A stretch of 41,182 nt of DNA from Acidobacteriota bacterium (GTDB lineage Bacteria; Acidobacteriota; Terriglobia; Terriglobales; Acidobacteriaceae), in contig JAKAJO010000078.1 of assembly GCA_021813745.1 (NCBI GenBank), forward strand, positions 1-41,182. The letters are read 5' to 3'. Within the stretch, counting starts at the first letter, position 1. Every line of letters starts with the position of its first letter. A program made the translations under genes and the position numbers. This document shows, in pieces, positions 16,568-25,191 of the stretch. The notes under the pieces are model-generated. The model searched no databases and was not told the DNA's origin. It worked only from the letters and a program-made list of their open reading frames with translations.

Positions 16568-17344
16568 GAGGAACAGCTGCGCCAGTATCCGCATGATCGC
16601 CAGGATGTGGCCCGCTACCTCATATCCTGCGGATGTAAGACCGACCTGCTGATGGCAACGGCACTGGGCGACCTGGACCTGGTGCGACGGCATCTGGACG
16701 CGGACCCTGCATGCATTCGCATGAGCGTCAAGGAAGGGTGGTTCCCCAAGAACGACCCTCGTGCCGGAGGCACCATCTACCTGTGGGAACTGGGAGCGAA
16801 TCGAACCGCTCATACGGTGGCGCGGGATTTTGGTCACGAAGACGTCTTTCAGTTCCTGATGGAGCGGACTCCGGAAGATCTGAAGCTGGCGTTGGCTTTC
16901 GAACTGGGCGATGAGAGCACGTTTCATGCGTATCTGGCTCGTAATCCGGAAGCGGCTAGAACTCTGTCGGACGCAGAGCGGCGCAAATTACCCGAAGCCG
17001 CGCAGAGCAACAACACCAACGCGGTCCAATTGATGCTGGAAGCTGGCTGGCCAGTGAATACGTCGGGCAATATGGGAGCTACCGCGCTTCACTGGGCTGG
17101 TTTTAACGGCAATGCCGAAATGGCGCATGCGATCTTGCGTTTTCAGCCGGACCTTGAGCTGAAATCGCAGGAGTATGAGGGGACCGCGCTGTCCTGGGCT
17201 CTTTTTGGATCAGGAAATGGCTGGCACCGCGAGACAGGAGATTTCGCCGGAACAGTTCGTGCACTTCTCGAGGCTGGGGCAGTCCTTCCGCAAGACCCGG
17301 AAGGGCTGGAGCCCAGCGATGCGGTGCTGGAGGTGTTGCCATGA
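16568..17344 (+). pseudogene. Ankyrin-repeat protein, 5' end lost to the IS element
   Basis: About 255 residues with ankyrin-type helices: LLMATALGDLDLVRRHLDAD, then LPEAAQSNNTNAVQLMLEAG and GATALHWAGFNGNAEMAHAI, ending in EYEGTALSWALFGSGN. The frame continues to the left only through the IS end, so the first part of the gene is missing. I could not find it on the far side of the IS before 10517, which suggests deletion as well as insertion. The stop overlaps the ATG of the next gene. Ankyrin proteins bind other proteins; the partner is unknown. Confidence 0.75.
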
Positions 17345-17691
17345 ATGCAACAAGACGCCCGGTTTCTGTCTGGGTTCTCTCCTGCCTGTACATTGCGGTG
17401 GGGACAGTCGCCTTCGTTTACTATCTTCCTGCGCTGACTGCACACCGCGCAGAAGGCGTGTTGATCGAAGTCACTGAACTGCTCGCCATCGTTTCGGGAA
17501 TATTCATGCTTCTCGGCCGCAATTGGGCGCGCTGGCTGGCACTCGCCTGGATGGCTTTTCACGTGGCGATCAGCTTTCCGGTCGTGCGCCAGGTCGTGAA
17601 CCACTCGATCATTTTCGGGTTGGTTGCGTGGCTCCTCCTTCGTCAGGATACTCGTCGGTACTTCCAGCCAGTGGATGGAGGTTACGAATAG
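17341..17691 (+). CDS. Small membrane protein downstream of the ankyrin gene
   Basis: A 116-residue protein with four hydrophobic segments (SVWVLSCLYIAVGTVAFVYY, a second near LLAIVSGIFMLLG, a third WLALAWMAFHVAISF, and IIFGLVAWLLL). The ATG at 17341 overlaps the ankyrin stop (ATGA), so expression was coupled to that gene. I do not recognise the family. Confidence 0.65.
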   Translation: MNATRRPVSVWVLSCLYIAVGTVAFVYYLPALTAHRAEGVLIEVTELLAIVSGIFMLLGRNWARWLALAWMAFHVAISFPVVRQVVNHSIIFGLVAWLLLRQDTRRYFQPVDGGYE

Positions 17692-18040
17692 CGGAAGATG
17701 CCACGGTCTTTACTTTGGCGCATCATCGCCGAGTCACTCACCGAGCCGACGTGGTCCTGAACGAGTGACCCAAACTTCACCCTTGCCGATTCTTCCTGCC
17801 CCAGGGGACGGCACTATGTGGCCCGCCTTCATATCTCTCGCAGATTGGTAGGTTCCCATAGAACGGCTGTCAGCATATTTCTAGAACAATTGGCAGCATA
17901 GCGCTGAAATTAGTGGCACAATTCGCTAGAACGAGCAGGTCATCCCCTGTCAATGAAGGAGATCCAGCTTTGTAACGCGGATGCACTTCTCTTTGCGTGC
18001 GCCGATGACTGGACATCAAGAGTTGCGCTCTTCTGCGGAA
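17692..18040. other. Gap; possible IS end remnant at 17868-17922
   Basis: No supported gene. At 17868-17922 two similar units follow each other: TGTCAGCATATTTCTAGAAC-AATT and TGGCAGCATAGCGCTGAAAT-TAGTGGCACAATT. They start alike and both end in CAATT or ACAATT. Such multiple repeats resemble ends of some IS21-type elements, but no transposase is next to them. Confidence 0.3.
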
Positions 18041-18331
18041 TCACTCTTCAATCGATGGCATCTCACCTGCGACATACGCCTCTGCGAGGTCCGGAAAACG
18101 CAGGAGCCAGCAGGTCAGATTGATGAGGTGACTTCGTTCAAGCGCTGTCCGGAGCCTGCGGTTCTTCAATCCTCGGGAGAGGATGGCGCGAATTACTTCG
18201 GCCTCGTCCAGCATTTCGAAGCAGACCTTAAAAGCACCCTCATTCACCAGCCGGTCACGAAGAATGCAACCAATCGCGTACCGAATCCGATATGCGTGAG
18301 CGGCTGGATCATAAAGCTTGGCGCGGTACAT
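18041..18331 (-). CDS. Hypothetical small protein
   Basis: A 96-residue, mostly helical and hydrophilic protein with ATG 18331 preceded by CTGAGG at good distance. No family is recognised. Sequence such as EMLDEAEVIRAILSRGLKNR suggests helices; no membrane segment or Cys motif. It is the last of four small genes that continue the minus-strand run of the fluoride operon, 45 bases after its neighbour. Confidence 0.45.
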   Translation of the reverse strand: MYRAKLYDPAAHAYRIRYAIGCILRDRLVNEGAFKVCFEMLDEAEVIRAILSRGLKNRRLRTALERSHLINLTCWLLRFPDLAEAYVAGEMPSIEE

Positions 18332-18376
18332 CTGAAACCTCAGGGCTCTTTCTCGGCAGAGATTGCCGTCATAAAC

Positions 18377-18604
18377 TCATCTCTCCTCGACGCGATGAGT
18401 CCCGAGCAATTTCCCGCTCGCGTCGTACGCGACAAATTTCTGCCAGCACGCCTCCGGTTTATCCAGTCCGGAAACCACCCACGTGATTTTTTCGATCTGT
18501 GCACAGAGATCTTCCGGCCACCACGGACGCGGATGCAGAGCGCGCGATGACAGACTCCCTCTCCTCGCCAAGCGTCGCGCCTGTTCTCCAAGAAATGGCC
18601 TCAT
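18377..18604 (-). CDS. Small protein, paralogue of the gene at 18720-18959
   Basis: A 75-residue product that aligns end to end with its upstream neighbour: FLGEQARRLARRG, then RPWWPEDLCAQIEKITWVV, then FVAYDASGKLLGTHR. The shared pattern is F-x-G-E-x-A-R, PWWPE-x-C, a hydrophobic strand, and AYD-x-x-G-x-x-LG-x-HR. ATG 18604 has a poor ribosome site, so the start is uncertain and an alternative frame across 18459-18680 overlaps it. The family is not recognised. Confidence 0.5.
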   Translation of the reverse strand: MRPFLGEQARRLARRGSLSSRALHPRPWWPEDLCAQIEKITWVVSGLDKPEACWQKFVAYDASGKLLGTHRVEER

Positions 18605-18719
18605 CAATATCTGCGACAATGACAGCCTCCGCAAGCAGGCCCAGAAGCTCTTTAGTAGCGTGACCGTTTTCGAAGCGCAACAGTCACGCAGGCGAGAGGT
18701 CGATTGAATCCAGCCATTG

Positions 18720-18959
18720 TCAATACCCATCGAGGCGATGAATGCCGAGTACTTGGCCGTGGCTATCGTATGCGGTGAACTCATGCCAGTCTTCTCCAGC
18801 GTCGCCCAGCAGGTAGACCCTCCATATAATCTTGTCGACTTTCTCACAGGTCTCCTCAGGCCACCATGGCACATAGTGCACGCCTTTCCCCGACACCTTG
18901 CCCGATCTTGCAATTTGACGTGCTCTTTCTCCGGTAAAAGTCCCTCGTACGTACGGCAT
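18720..18959 (-). CDS. Small protein, paralogue of the gene at 18377-18604
   Basis: A 79-residue protein: FTGERARQIARSGKVSG, YVPWWPEETCEKVDKIIWRV, WHEFTAYDSHGQVLGIHRL. It is highly charged, with a Trp-rich PWWPEE centre and no membrane segment. Together with its partner it forms a tandem duplication. It lies 57 bases downstream of the HEAT-repeat gene on the same strand. No function can be given. Confidence 0.55.
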   Translation of the reverse strand: MPYVRGTFTGERARQIARSGKVSGKGVHYVPWWPEETCEKVDKIIWRVYLLGDAGEDWHEFTAYDSHGQVLGIHRLDGY

Positions 18960-19016
18960 TGGAAACTCCGCGTGTTATGAGCCGAGGGGAGAGATGTGCC
19001 GCGCCTTAGGCGCAAG

Positions 19017-19442
19017 CTAGCGGGTGGTGCAGAAAGGATCTTTCGTTTCCGGCAAGTCTTTCCCTGTTGGCGAAGAGATGGCGTCCAGGCTCCTCCGGGC
19101 AACGGCTGCAAGAAAGCGGTTGTCGCTTCTACTAATCGCTTCCAACAGCGGCGCCGCCCGGGGGTCGCGCAAAACGGCCATCGCTTCCAAGGCAGCTCTG
19201 CGTACGAAAAGATCAGGGTCACACTCAGCAATTTGCATCAGGTCCGGCACTGCCGGTTGAATCTTGTTTTCACCGATCAGCCAGCAGATTCGCACCCGCG
19301 CTTCCGGAAGAGGATGCTCAAGAGCAGCAACCAATTTCTGCTCGTATGTGCGGGGGTCGGAGTTCAGATCTTCCCCGCAGCTGGAGCAAACATTGAGCGC
19401 AGCGTCGATCTCCGTCCAGCAGTGAGTGCAAAAGGCCATCAT
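19017..19442 (-). CDS. Zinc-ribbon HEAT-repeat protein
   Basis: About 141 residues. A short N-terminal zinc ribbon is formed by CTHC and CSSC (spacing about 14), followed by HEAT-type helical repeats: EARVRICWLIGENKIQPAVP, LFVRRAALEAMAVLRDPRAA, RFLAAVARRSLDAI. Start 19442 (Met-Met) is chosen since GTGAGG lies eight bases upstream; an ATG at 19472 has none. Such proteins act as adaptors. It follows the third dynamin gene by 60 bases on the same strand and may belong to the fluoride operon. Confidence 0.65.
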   Translation of the reverse strand: MMAFCTHCWTEIDAALNVCSSCGEDLNSDPRTYEQKLVAALEHPLPEARVRICWLIGENKIQPAVPDLMQIAECDPDLFVRRAALEAMAVLRDPRAAPLLEAISRSDNRFLAAVARRSLDAISSPTGKDLPETKDPFCTTR

Positions 19443-19502
19443 CGAATGAACCTCACATCCCGGTGTCGACATAGTGATGCGACCTGAATACTGACCCTCT
19501 CT

Positions 19503-21305
19503 TTAATTCCACGTCTCAGGTCCGGCTCCTGGCTGCGCCCCTGCAGCAGTCCGTTGAAGAGTGCGGCCGCGCTCCTCGATGATCGACCTGCATCCGGCAA
19601 TTACCAGGTCAAGCTGAGCAATGGCCGATGTCATCGAACTCGCGTTGCCCTCTTTAGGATTCAAAACGAAGCGGAGGTTATCGACTACGATCGCGACGGC
19701 CGATTCTAGCTCCTTCTCAAATGCTGAAACAGACTTTTTCAGCCTTTCCAGATAGTCGTAGCGCAGCCGGCCCGCGTTGCGATCCAGTTCCATGCGGATA
19801 TACGATCGCATCCGGCCAAAGACGACCCGCCGCAGCAAAAACCTCGGAAGGATGAAGATCAGCTTGTCCAGCTGATACTGGAAGACATGATCCGTGTAAT
19901 AGTAGAGTCGGCTCTCCACGGTGAGGGAGGACCTGAAATCGACATGCGAGATGGGAACGTCGAAGAGTGCTCCGGCCGTATCCTGTAGGTGCTCGAGAAC
20001 CTGGTTTGTCCTCTCGACGAATCGTTTGGAGAGCTCTGCGACCTCCGCGCGAATCCGCTCGTCTTCTTGGACACGCCAATCTACAAACACGCATTCGACT
20101 TCGCCAAAGATAAACTTGTCGAGGAGGGCGCCCAGCTGATCCCGCGTTTCGTTCGGATGAGCCTTCTCGAACTCATCAAGGTGGCGGCGTACTACTGGAT
20201 CGGCCGACTCCACATGCTCCTTTAAGTCGTTCTCTATTCTTGTCACGATCGCCGCTACATCCTGCCTTAACAGGTGACGGAGATCTTTCATCTCCCGATC
20301 GGATTTCACCAGCGCCGCCTCGAGGGCACGTTTCTTCGATTCCAGCTCTTCGCCGTTGAGGGCTCTGGCGCGTTCACCCACGCTGGCCGCAAACCGCAAG
20401 GTTCCCGCAGTTCGGAGAACGTCGAGCGCAACGGATTGGAACAGTACTTGCTCTTTCTCCTCCGAAGCGAAATGGCGAAGGCGCTCGGAAAGCCCTTCCA
20501 TGCCACTCTTGCCCGCAGAACCATTGTGCTGGTGTGTTCGCTCTTCCAATGCCAAACGGGCAGAAAGGGGGAAGAGTTCAGGGTCGTCAACACCAATGCG
20601 GTTCTTCAGTTCACCCTCGAGAAACCGGGCCACGGAAGCAGCTTCCCGCGGCAACACCAGGTCAATCTTGTTGATCACAAACAGAAGGCGTGGGACGTCA
20701 CGGCGGATCTTTTTCAGAAACTCCGATTCAACTTCTGTAATGGGCGGATCGACAGAAAGCACCACGATGCCGGCATCAACTTCAGAAAGGTAATCTTCGG
20801 TCGTAGAGGTATTGTGCAAGTGCGTGGACCCAATTCCGGGAGTGTCGATCAGGTCGATCCCCATTCCGAGGAATTGCGAGGGATAGGTCACTTCAGCCGC
20901 GGCTACCTGCTTGCGGTTTCCGGGATTGGCCGCTTCGGTGATGTACTGGGGCAGCGCTCTCAGTTCGATCGGCTCCACGTTACCGGACTTGAAACGGATC
21001 AGGGCTGTTGGAGAGGGACCGTATTTAACCCTGGTAATGACTGAAGTCAGCGGGAGGATTCCTGTCGGAAGAATCTCCGTACCCAACAGCGCATTGACAA
21101 ATGAGCTTTTTCCACGTTTCATCTGCCCCAATACGGCCAGGTTGAAACGGTTGGCCGATAGTTTTTCGAAGAGTCCATCGAGCACGGCGGTCAAATCGCC
21201 AGCTTTGCTATGGCCTGCAATCGCGCCAAGTGTTTCGATAAAGTGCGAGAGCGTCTGTTTTCCCGGTTGCGCCTCGCGATACGCGTCCACCAATGTGTTC
21301 GGCAT
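19503..21305 (-). CDS. Dynamin-like GTPase C
   Basis: A 600-residue dynamin-superfamily GTPase. G1 is GQMKRGKSS (about 60-68), G2 around LPLTSVIT, G3 DTPG (154-157), G4 NKID (212-215). A long helical region follows, with a hydrophobic stretch KLIFILPRFLLRRVVF near residue 480 that could be a membrane paddle, then further helices. Bacterial dynamins bind and remodel or seal the inner membrane. GAGGTGG precedes ATG 21305, and the gene lies 21 bases after a DUF190 gene. It is the third dynamin in a riboswitch-controlled run, which suggests heteromeric assembly with the others. Confidence 0.88.
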   Translation of the reverse strand: MPNTLVDAYREAQPGKQTLSHFIETLGAIAGHSKAGDLTAVLDGLFEKLSANRFNLAVLGQMKRGKSSFVNALLGTEILPTGILPLTSVITRVKYGPSPTALIRFKSGNVEPIELRALPQYITEAANPGNRKQVAAAEVTYPSQFLGMGIDLIDTPGIGSTHLHNTSTTEDYLSEVDAGIVVLSVDPPITEVESEFLKKIRRDVPRLLFVINKIDLVLPREAASVARFLEGELKNRIGVDDPELFPLSARLALEERTHQHNGSAGKSGMEGLSERLRHFASEEKEQVLFQSVALDVLRTAGTLRFAASVGERARALNGEELESKKRALEAALVKSDREMKDLRHLLRQDVAAIVTRIENDLKEHVESADPVVRRHLDEFEKAHPNETRDQLGALLDKFIFGEVECVFVDWRVQEDERIRAEVAELSKRFVERTNQVLEHLQDTAGALFDVPISHVDFRSSLTVESRLYYYTDHVFQYQLDKLIFILPRFLLRRVVFGRMRSYIRMELDRNAGRLRYDYLERLKKSVSAFEKELESAVAIVVDNLRFVLNPKEGNASSMTSAIAQLDLVIAGCRSIIEERGRTLQRTAAGAQPGAGPETWN

Positions 21306-21326
21306 ACGATCCCACCTCAGGCATCC

Positions 21327-21683
21327 CTAATCCTTCTTTAGCGTCTTCTCGGGATCTCGGGAGTAGCGGATAACCTCGACTTGAGAGATTGCTATCAGCC
21401 CTTCTTCCACCATCGTGTCCAGATGTGGAATGAGCATATTGATCTGCTCTTCCCGATCAATGATGCTCAGCATGACAGGGGTGTCTCTCGATAATGTCCA
21501 GTGACTGGAGTGACGGATGCGGGTGCTGGTTCCGTATCCCTCAATTCCGCGGTAGACAATGGCTCCCGCGATGCTCAATTCCTGGCATTTCGCGACAATG
21601 GCTTCGTGCAACGCCTTGCCCCTCCACTTGTCGCTTTCCCCGAAATAGATACGCAGCATACGAGCCTGAAATTCCTCTTTCAT
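21327..21683 (-). CDS. DUF190 (PII-like) protein
   Basis: A 118-residue DUF190 protein. Family marks are LRIYFGESDKWRGKALHEAI, GAIVYRGIEGYGTSTRIRH, then PVMLSIIDREEQINMLIPHL and MVEEGLIAISQVEVIRY. The fold is PII-like, suggesting a trimeric sensor or adaptor binding a small ligand; the ligand is unknown. GGGGGC precedes ATG 21683; the longer frame to 21896 lies inside dynamin B. DUF190 genes are known neighbours of crcB. This one sits between two dynamin genes. Confidence 0.88.
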   Translation of the reverse strand: MKEEFQARMLRIYFGESDKWRGKALHEAIVAKCQELSIAGAIVYRGIEGYGTSTRIRHSSHWTLSRDTPVMLSIIDREEQINMLIPHLDTMVEEGLIAISQVEVIRYSRDPEKTLKKD

Positions 21684-21738
21684 CTTGCCCCCTTGCATTG
21701 TGGTTGCTCCGTACTGGCCGACCGCCCGTTGTACGTAG

Positions 21739-23493
21739 CTACGCGAGTGTCGAAACCTCCTGTTCCAATCGGTCGAGCCGCTCGATTGCCGACTGTACGG
21801 CTGGAATTCCTTCCTCTTTGACCTTTCGCGCCCGGTCGAGTGCCTGTTCTGCGATGCGGCTGATTTCGTGCAGCAGTTTGCGGATTTCCACCTCAAGGCG
21901 ATCCCGGCTCTCCTGGATGCGATTCAGAACATCGTTTTGTACACGAGAGCTGTTCGTATCCAAAAGATGCCGCAAGAACTCTCGAGCCTCATTTGTGAGG
22001 ACTTTGCGTGCACCTACAAGCGGTAGGAAGACATCGGCGAGCCAGCTTAACGGTGACGGCGGATCGGCTGTGCTGAGGAACTTCTCGAAACTGAACTGCG
22101 AACGTACGCGCAAGCCTTTCTCCGGATCGAGCGCATGGGGCATCCGGGCGAGTTCGCTAAGGCCTGCCTCCTCCAGCTTTTTCAGAAAGCTGTTTCCCAT
22201 CTCCACAAATCGGAGGGCCACGGCCCGATACTGGCGCTCGCCTTCCTCTTGCTCAGGCTTGAGCCAGGGCATGACATCGCGTTGCGCGATTTCCGTACTG
22301 AGATGCATGACGCGGTGCCGGTAGCGCGGACCAAAGCCGCGGGGTATCGACTGCAGTCCTTCATCAAACTCTTTCTCGGATGCTTTCCAGGCGAGTTCGA
22401 AGAATTGCTTGCGCCTATCAACGAAGTAATCCGAAATCCGCTGCTGCTCCGCCATGAACAGGAAATTGAGTTCGCGCATGGAGCGCTCGGCCTCGCTAAT
22501 GGTTTCTCGCATGAGCCCGATGCGGCGTTCGGATTCTTCGATCGGCCGCTGAAGCGCATCACGGTCCTCGTTGATAATGGCCAGCAGTTGTTCGGTCAAG
22601 CGCTGGAGACCGCGTTCGCAAGCTGCGCGAACGAGGTTTCGGCCGGAGTCTTCAACAAGGAGGTGCAGGCTCGCCAGCAATTTGTCCCAATCGCGCACAG
22701 GGCCGCGATTTTCGGCCCGTTCGGAAGCGCTCACCTCAAAAACCTCGCCCATTGGGCGATGCAGCCGCTTCTCCAGGATCTCTCGCGTAAATTTTGCTGC
22801 CGCCGCGCGCTCCGGATCGGTGGTCCGGTCTGCTTTGTTGATGATCAGGATGAGATCCTGAACTTGCTTGCCAACGGCTTCAACCAGCGTCAGTTCTTCG
22901 CCCGCGATCGGCGGATCGGCACCGATCACAATCAGGGCCGCATCGATGTGTGGGATGAATGCCTGCGTGGTTGCCGTATTTCCAGTCCAGACCGACCCCA
23001 ACCCAGGGGTGTCCACAAAACACATGCCGAAAGATAACAGGGGGCTGGGCACGAAGACTTCGGCCCCCTCCACGCCCTTCTTGTTTTCAGGGTTGAGTTC
23101 TTCGGTCACATATTCCTTCAATTCCGATACAGGAACGTCGTGCCAGGACCCATCCTGCATGCGAACGCGCGCATGGAGCGTGTCGCCAAACCGGATCACC
23201 GTAGGCACTGCTGTGACTGGAACAAAACCGGTCGGAACAACGTCGTAACCGACCAATGCGTTCAGCAAGGTGGACTTGCCTCGCTTGAACTGGCCGACGC
23301 AGGCTACATAGAAACGCCCTTCGGCAACCCGCGCCGCTAGCTCGCGTGCTTCTTCGGCGACGGGCTCAGCACCAAGTTCCTGGGCCAACTCGGCAAGCCG
23401 CAAAAGGCGGGAGGCGCCATCCATGGTCATGGATGTCTCCAGCGAATTGCTGGCGTAACCTTGCAATGTGGTGGTACTGTTCAATTCCTGCAT
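21739..23493 (-). CDS. Dynamin-like GTPase B
   Basis: A 584-residue dynamin-superfamily protein with G1 GQFKRGKST (67-75), G3 DTPG (161-164), G4 NKAD (219-222). Helical bundles follow, with a hydrophobic segment PLSWLADVFLPLVGARKVL near residue 475 as a candidate membrane paddle. The G domain begins after about 60 residues of helix. AAAGGGG lies upstream of ATG 23493, six bases after a DUF190 stop. Dynamins A, B and C differ clearly in sequence, so they are not recent copies. Confidence 0.88.
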   Translation of the reverse strand: MQELNSTTTLQGYASNSLETSMTMDGASRLLRLAELAQELGAEPVAEEARELAARVAEGRFYVACVGQFKRGKSTLLNALVGYDVVPTGFVPVTAVPTVIRFGDTLHARVRMQDGSWHDVPVSELKEYVTEELNPENKKGVEGAEVFVPSPLLSFGMCFVDTPGLGSVWTGNTATTQAFIPHIDAALIVIGADPPIAGEELTLVEAVGKQVQDLILIINKADRTTDPERAAAAKFTREILEKRLHRPMGEVFEVSASERAENRGPVRDWDKLLASLHLLVEDSGRNLVRAACERGLQRLTEQLLAIINEDRDALQRPIEESERRIGLMRETISEAERSMRELNFLFMAEQQRISDYFVDRRKQFFELAWKASEKEFDEGLQSIPRGFGPRYRHRVMHLSTEIAQRDVMPWLKPEQEEGERQYRAVALRFVEMGNSFLKKLEEAGLSELARMPHALDPEKGLRVRSQFSFEKFLSTADPPSPLSWLADVFLPLVGARKVLTNEAREFLRHLLDTNSSRVQNDVLNRIQESRDRLEVEIRKLLHEISRIAEQALDRARKVKEEGIPAVQSAIERLDRLEQEVSTLA

Positions 23494-23499
23494 GTGCTA

Positions 23500-23847
23500 T
23501 TACCCCTTTGGCCGAACGCCTTCCTGAGGAACGTATCGGATGACCTCTACATCCGACATGGCGATCAGGCCCTCCTCTACCATTACGTCGAGATGGGGAA
23601 GAAGCTTGGCAATCTGCTCTTTTGTATCGATGATGCTCAGCATGATGGGGGCATCTCGTGAGAGAGCGCGGCTATGGCGAATTCTCGCGCTGGAGCCATA
23701 GCCTTCGAGACCCCGGTAGACGATAGCTCCTGCCATTCCCAGCTCTTTGCATTTTGCGACGATCGCCTCATAGAGTGGTTTGCTCTGCCACTTATCGCCT
23801 TCGCCGAAATGGATGCGCAGCATATTGCCTTCAAACTGTTCTTTCAT
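23500..23847 (-). CDS. DUF190 (PII-like) protein
   Basis: A 115-residue DUF190 protein very close to the one at 21327-21683: LRIHFGEGDKWQSKPLYEAI, GAIVYRGLEGYGSSARIRH, APIMLSIIDTKEQIAKLLPH, MSDVEVIRY. TGGAGG precedes ATG 23847. It is placed directly before dynamin B with only six bases between them, so the pair is tightly coupled. Its role is inferred from its PII-like fold to be signalling or gating. Confidence 0.88.
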   Translation of the reverse strand: MKEQFEGNMLRIHFGEGDKWQSKPLYEAIVAKCKELGMAGAIVYRGLEGYGSSARIRHSRALSRDAPIMLSIIDTKEQIAKLLPHLDVMVEEGLIAMSDVEVIRYVPQEGVRPKG

Positions 23848-23861
23848 AATTCAGCCTCCAT

Positions 23862-24611
23862 TCATGCCGAACCGATCTCGGATCCGGTGTGCTCTTCTGG
23901 TGCTCCGGCCTCAGAAGCACGATAGGAGTACTTGATGATGTCCACGTTGGACAAGACAACCAGCCCTTCCTCCACCATCTGGTCGACGATGGGAAGAAAG
24001 CTCCGGAGCTTTTCTTCCGAGTCGACAACCGAAAGCATGATCGAGCTGTCATGCGACATATGGAGGGGCTTGTCTTTATGGACGCGGCGATGCGCGCCAT
24101 ACCCGAGGATTCCTCGGTACACAGTGACGCCGGCGATGTCATTGGCCCGCATCGCCTCGACGAGAGCCAGATGTAGCGGCTTGTCTTTCCACTTATCCGC
24201 TTCGCCGATGTATATCCGCATCATCTTGGCCTTGCCCTCGAGCCTGAGATGCGCGGGCAGGATCGCATCCTTCGGCTTGGAGCCCCGTGCAGGTTTGGCG
24301 ATCGTGGTCTCCTGCACTTCGATCATGCCCGTCCCGCACATCTCCTCGAGCTTCCCAAGCAATTCAGTTACCTTTTCGCGCGACTCGATGAACTCGATTT
24401 TGAGTGGCAGACTATCCGAGATCTCAACAGTGCTTGCGGTGTGAAGGTGGTGGTCAGCGCCAAAGCCGGCAACACCCTTCAGGACCGTTGCGCCGGCCAC
24501 GCCGCGATAGAACAGAAAATCGAGAATGCTCGAATAGGTGGGCATCCCGTGATGAGTCATCCCTTCGCTGAGGTAGATTGAAACCTTGAGAGCTTTTCCG
24601 GCTTGTAGCAT
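23862..24611 (-). CDS. Tandem DUF190 (two PII-like domains) protein
   Basis: A 249-residue protein holding two DUF190 domains. The first (about 5-105) reads LKVSIYLSEGMTHHGMPTYS, GATVLKGVAGFGADHHLHT, MIEVQETTI and is divergent. The second (about 128-230) is canonical, with MRIYIGEADKWKDKPLHLAL, GVTVYRGILGYGAHRRVHK, SSIMLSVVDSEEKLRSFLP, LSNVDIIKY. AAGGAGG precedes ATG 24611. A fusion of two domains could give a pseudo-symmetric ring from fewer chains. It lies ten bases after the Cys/His-rich gene of the fluoride operon. Confidence 0.88.
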   Translation of the reverse strand: MLQAGKALKVSIYLSEGMTHHGMPTYSSILDFLFYRGVAGATVLKGVAGFGADHHLHTASTVEISDSLPLKIEFIESREKVTELLGKLEEMCGTGMIEVQETTIAKPARGSKPKDAILPAHLRLEGKAKMMRIYIGEADKWKDKPLHLALVEAMRANDIAGVTVYRGILGYGAHRRVHKDKPLHMSHDSSIMLSVVDSEEKLRSFLPIVDQMVEEGLVVLSNVDIIKYSYRASEAGAPEEHTGSEIGSA

Positions 24612-24621
24612 CGCTTCCTCC

Positions 24622-25191
24622 TTATGCTCTTAGTCCACGTTGGGCCGCCAGAAACTCGGCAGCTCGCCCAAGCGCACCCCAACCGGATCGGCCCGGTCCT
24701 GGATCGTTGCGCAGCTGGAGCAGTTCGTCATTGAGTTGCTCACGATAGTTCGCAATAATGGTATCTATCCGCGGCGCGAGAATGAGAGAAACCTTGTGCC
24801 GCAGCTTGGTTGCATGCGGAATGCAAAACACCGCTTCCGTTCTAAGCCAGTGCACAACCTGCGGTTTTCCCAGGAGAGTAACCAGCTCGCGAATGCGCAG
24901 ATCTTCTTCTGCCTCGAGCTTCAAGCAGACATCGCAGCGGGGTTTTTCTTTGGGAGCAGGAACTGCCTGGTTGACCAGTAGACGGATGAAGACGTCGGCT
25001 GCTGTGGGCGCATCTTGAACCGCAGCCAGCCCCCAAGTGTGGAAATTGCAAAGATGCTGGATATCCTTTGCCGAATCTTCCTGCAGATGGAGTGCCTGGA
25101 AGTCCTTAAGGAACCGGCAGAGACAGCACCCTGGCTCATGCAGAACATCTTCGAGCGACTGATGAGGCACAAGGAGCCGATGCGCTCTCAT
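24622..25191 (-). CDS. Cys/His-rich DUF6062-like protein
   Basis: A 189-residue protein with two repeats of a C-x2-C ... C-x2-H pattern: CCLC and CNFH in the first half, CDVC and CIPH in the second, each separated by a helical stretch. This fits small zinc-site helical proteins of the DUF6062 type. ATG 25191 overlaps the crcB stop (ATGA) with GGAGG six bases upstream; the longer frame to 25314 lies inside crcB. It is thus translationally coupled to the fluoride channel. The function is unknown. Confidence 0.68.
   Translation of the reverse strand: MRAHRLLVPHQSLEDVLHEPGCCLCRFLKDFQALHLQEDSAKDIQHLCNFHTWGLAAVQDAPTAADVFIRLLVNQAVPAPKEKPRCDVCLKLEAEEDLRIRELVTLLGKPQVVHWLRTEAVFCIPHATKLRHKVSLILAPRIDTIIANYREQLNDELLQLRNDPGPGRSGWGALGRAAEFLAAQRGLRA

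Noticed and set aside
17953..18123. A 56-codon plus-strand frame after AAGGAG-like sequence
   Set aside because: It overlaps the better-supported minus-strand gene and shows no family feature.
18377..19231. A 284-codon minus-strand gene
   Set aside because: Only its last 75 codons match the neighbouring paralogue; the earlier part overlaps two other genes in different frames.
20274..21044. Plus-strand open frame of 256 codons
   Set aside because: It is antisense to dynamin C, where the GTPase motifs are clear.
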